The translations under genes and the position numbers were made by a program. 64,000 bases of DNA, from contig NZ_CP012266.1 in the NCBI RefSeq assembly GCF_001277235.1, positions 4,340,001 to 4,404,000 of the forward strand. Direction: 5' to 3'. The stretch is from Cronobacter dublinensis subsp. dublinensis LMG 23823 (GTDB taxonomy: Bacteria; Pseudomonadota; Gammaproteobacteria; Enterobacterales; Enterobacteriaceae). Numbering within the stretch: position 1 is the first letter of the stretch; the number at the start of each line of letters is the position of its first letter. Positions 62,462 through 64,000 of the stretch are shown piece after piece. The notes beneath the pieces are model-generated. The model saw only the letters and a program-made list of their open reading frames with translations, was not told where the DNA came from and made no database searches.

Positions 62462-64000
62462 TTAATGCGCCTGATCCCAGTTCTCGCCGCTGCCCACTTC
62501 CACCAGCAGCGGCACGTCCAGTTTCATGCTGTTTTCCATCAGCTCATGAATTTTTAGCGACACCGCCTCGACGTCATCTTTATGCACCTCAAACACCAGT
62601 TCATCGTGCACCTGCATGATCATTTTCACGCGCGGCTGCTCTTTCTCCAGCCAGGCGTCGACCGCGATCATCGCGCGTTTGATGATGTCCGCTGCGGTGC
62701 CTTGCATCGGCGCATTGATGGCCGCGCGTTCAGCGCCTGCGCGCCGCGCCGCGTTGCTGGCGTTGATATCCGGCAGGTAGAGGCGACGCCCGTCCAGCGT
62801 TTCCACATAGCCGTTATCTTTGGCCTGCTTGCGGGTGCGCTCCATGTACTCCAGCACGCCAGGGTAGCGCTCGAAGTAGAGATCCATGTACTTCTGCGAC
62901 TCTTTACGCGGGATATTAAGCTGGCGCGACAGCCCGAACGCGCTCATGCCGTAGATCAGACCGAAGTTAATCGCCTTGGCGCTGCGCCGCTGCTCGTTAG
63001 AAACGCTCTCCAGCGGCAGACCAAACACTTCCGCCGCGGTCGCGCGATGGATGTCTTTGCCTTCGGCAAAGGCGCTGAGCAGCCCTTTATCACGCGACAG
63101 ATGCGCCATGATGCGCAACTCAATCTGTGAATAGTCCGCAGAGACAATCACGTAATCCTCCGGCGCGATAAACGCCTGGCGAATGCGGCGACCTTCGTCG
63201 TTGCGTACCGGGATGTTTTGCAGGTTCGGATCGGTAGAAGACAGGCGCCCGGTCGCGGTGACCGCCTGGTGATACGAGGTATGCACACGGCCGGTTTTCG
63301 GGTTGATCATCAGCGGCAGCTTATCGGTATAGGTTGATTTCAGCTTCGCAAGGCCGCGGTATTGCAGAATAACTTTCGGCAGCGGATAGTCGAGCGCCAG
63401 TTCCTCCAGCACCTCTTCCGAGGTGGACGGCGCGCCGCCCGGCGTTTTCTTCAGCGGCTTAATGCCCTGCTTTTCAAACAGAATGGTTTGCAGCTGCTTG
63501 GTGGAGGAGAGATTAAACGGCTCGCCAGCGATCTCATGGGCTTTTTGCTCAAGCTCGGCAAGCTTCAGGGCGATTTCCTGTGAATGCGCGTGCAGCACCG
63601 CCGGGTCGATTTTGACGCCGTTGCGCTCGATGCGTGACAGCACCGGCACCAGCGGCATTTCGATATGTTCGAAGATATTCAGCGGGCCTTTGTGCTGCTG
63701 AAGCTTCGGCCACATTTTCAGGTGCAGCTGCAGCGTGACGTCCGCGTCTTCCGCCGCGTAGCGCCCGGCCTGTTCAAGATCGATCTGATTAAACGTGAGC
63801 TGGTTTTTGCCCTTACCGGCAATCTGCTCAAACGTGATGGTCGTATGCTTAAGCCAGCGGCTGGAAAGGCTGTCCATATCGTGGCGGCCAGAAACGCTGT
63901 CCAGAATATAAGACTCCAGCATGGTATCGAAGACGATACCGCGCAACTCAATGCCGTAATTCTGCAAAATGCCGCGGTCGAATTTGAGGTTCTGGCCTAC
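62462..64000 (-). CDS. polA: DNA polymerase I (C-terminal part)
   Basis: The frame runs off the right edge; 512 residues are visible, covering the 3'-5' exonuclease-like domain from VGQNLKFDRGIL and the whole polymerase domain. Motif A is VSADYSQIELRIMAHLS, motif B RRSAKAINFGLIYG (O helix), and motif C MQVHDELVFEV. The exonuclease segment YAAEDADVTL is present. Ends SGENWDQAH as in E. coli. The 5'-3' exonuclease domain lies outside the window. Confidence 0.97.
   Translation of the reverse strand, partial: VGQNLKFDRGILQNYGIELRGIVFDTMLESYILDSVSGRHDMDSLSSRWLKHTTITFEQIAGKGKNQLTFNQIDLEQAGRYAAEDADVTLQLHLKMWPKLQQHKGPLNIFEHIEMPLVPVLSRIERNGVKIDPAVLHAHSQEIALKLAELEQKAHEIAGEPFNLSSTKQLQTILFEKQGIKPLKKTPGGAPSTSEEVLEELALDYPLPKVILQYRGLAKLKSTYTDKLPLMINPKTGRVHTSYHQAVTATGRLSSTDPNLQNIPVRNDEGRRIRQAFIAPEDYVIVSADYSQIELRIMAHLSRDKGLLSAFAEGKDIHRATAAEVFGLPLESVSNEQRRSAKAINFGLIYGMSAFGLSRQLNIPRKESQKYMDLYFERYPGVLEYMERTRKQAKDNGYVETLDGRRLYLPDINASNAARRAGAERAAINAPMQGTAADIIKRAMIAVDAWLEKEQPRVKMIMQVHDELVFEVHKDDVEAVSLKIHELMENSMKLDVPLLVEVGSGENWDQAH

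Overview
This window is chromosomal DNA of an Enterobacteriaceae member. Housekeeping genes match Escherichia coli orthologues almost residue for residue, and the lipopolysaccharide (LPS) core genes combine E. coli-like and Klebsiella/Serratia-like members (waaE and a WabG-like glycosyltransferase). The overall picture fits Cronobacter or a close relative such as Franconibacter; the genus is inference. Most of the window is GC-rich. Two blocks, about 2.7-7.4 kb and 36.5-45.7 kb, are visibly richer in A+T and hold the accessory genes. There are no tRNA or rRNA genes, insertion sequences, prophage genes or CRISPR arrays.

Layout. 0-2.6 kb: end of gpmI, envC, yibQ. 2.7-7.4 kb, minus strand: an accessory surface-polysaccharide block with a capsule-type glycosyltransferase, a family 2 glycosyltransferase, an O-antigen-ligase-like membrane protein and a phosphoethanolamine-transferase-like protein. 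7.7-9.9 kb: tdh-kbl (threonine degradation). 10.1-20.5 kb: the LPS core locus hldD-waaF-waaC-waaQ, a WabG-like transferase, a convergent family 4 transferase, a YibD/WaaH-like transferase, waaA, waaE and coaD. 20.5-36.5 kb: mutM, rpmG-rpmB, radC, coaBC-dut, slmA, pyrE-rph, yicC, yicG, ligB, gmk-rpoZ-spoT-trmH-recG.

36.5-45.7 kb: a chaperone-usher fimbrial locus in the place where E. coli carries gltS. It has one pilin, a chaperone, an usher, a two-domain adhesin and then six more tandem pilin genes, several separated by hairpins. This is the most unusual part of the window. 45.8-49.1 kb: xanP, preceded by a near-perfect PurR operator, and yicH.

At 49.1 kb the gene order jumps, relative to E. 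coli K-12, to fabY-dtd-yihY-yihX-typA, which lacks the sulfoquinovose and yihL-N genes found there in K-12. Next comes the nitrogen-regulation operon glnA-glnL-glnG with its CRP, NtrC and sigma-54 sites, then yshB, hemN, yihI, the CsrB-family RNA gene csrC, engB, the Spot 42 RNA gene spf, and the 3' part of polA, which runs off the window.

The envelope theme is strong. Core assembly (hldD, waaFCQ, waaA, waaE and others), O-antigen ligation, core decoration, a fimbria, and division or envelope factors (envC, slmA, yicH) share the window with the stringent-response and nucleotide genes spoT, gmk, pyrE and dut.
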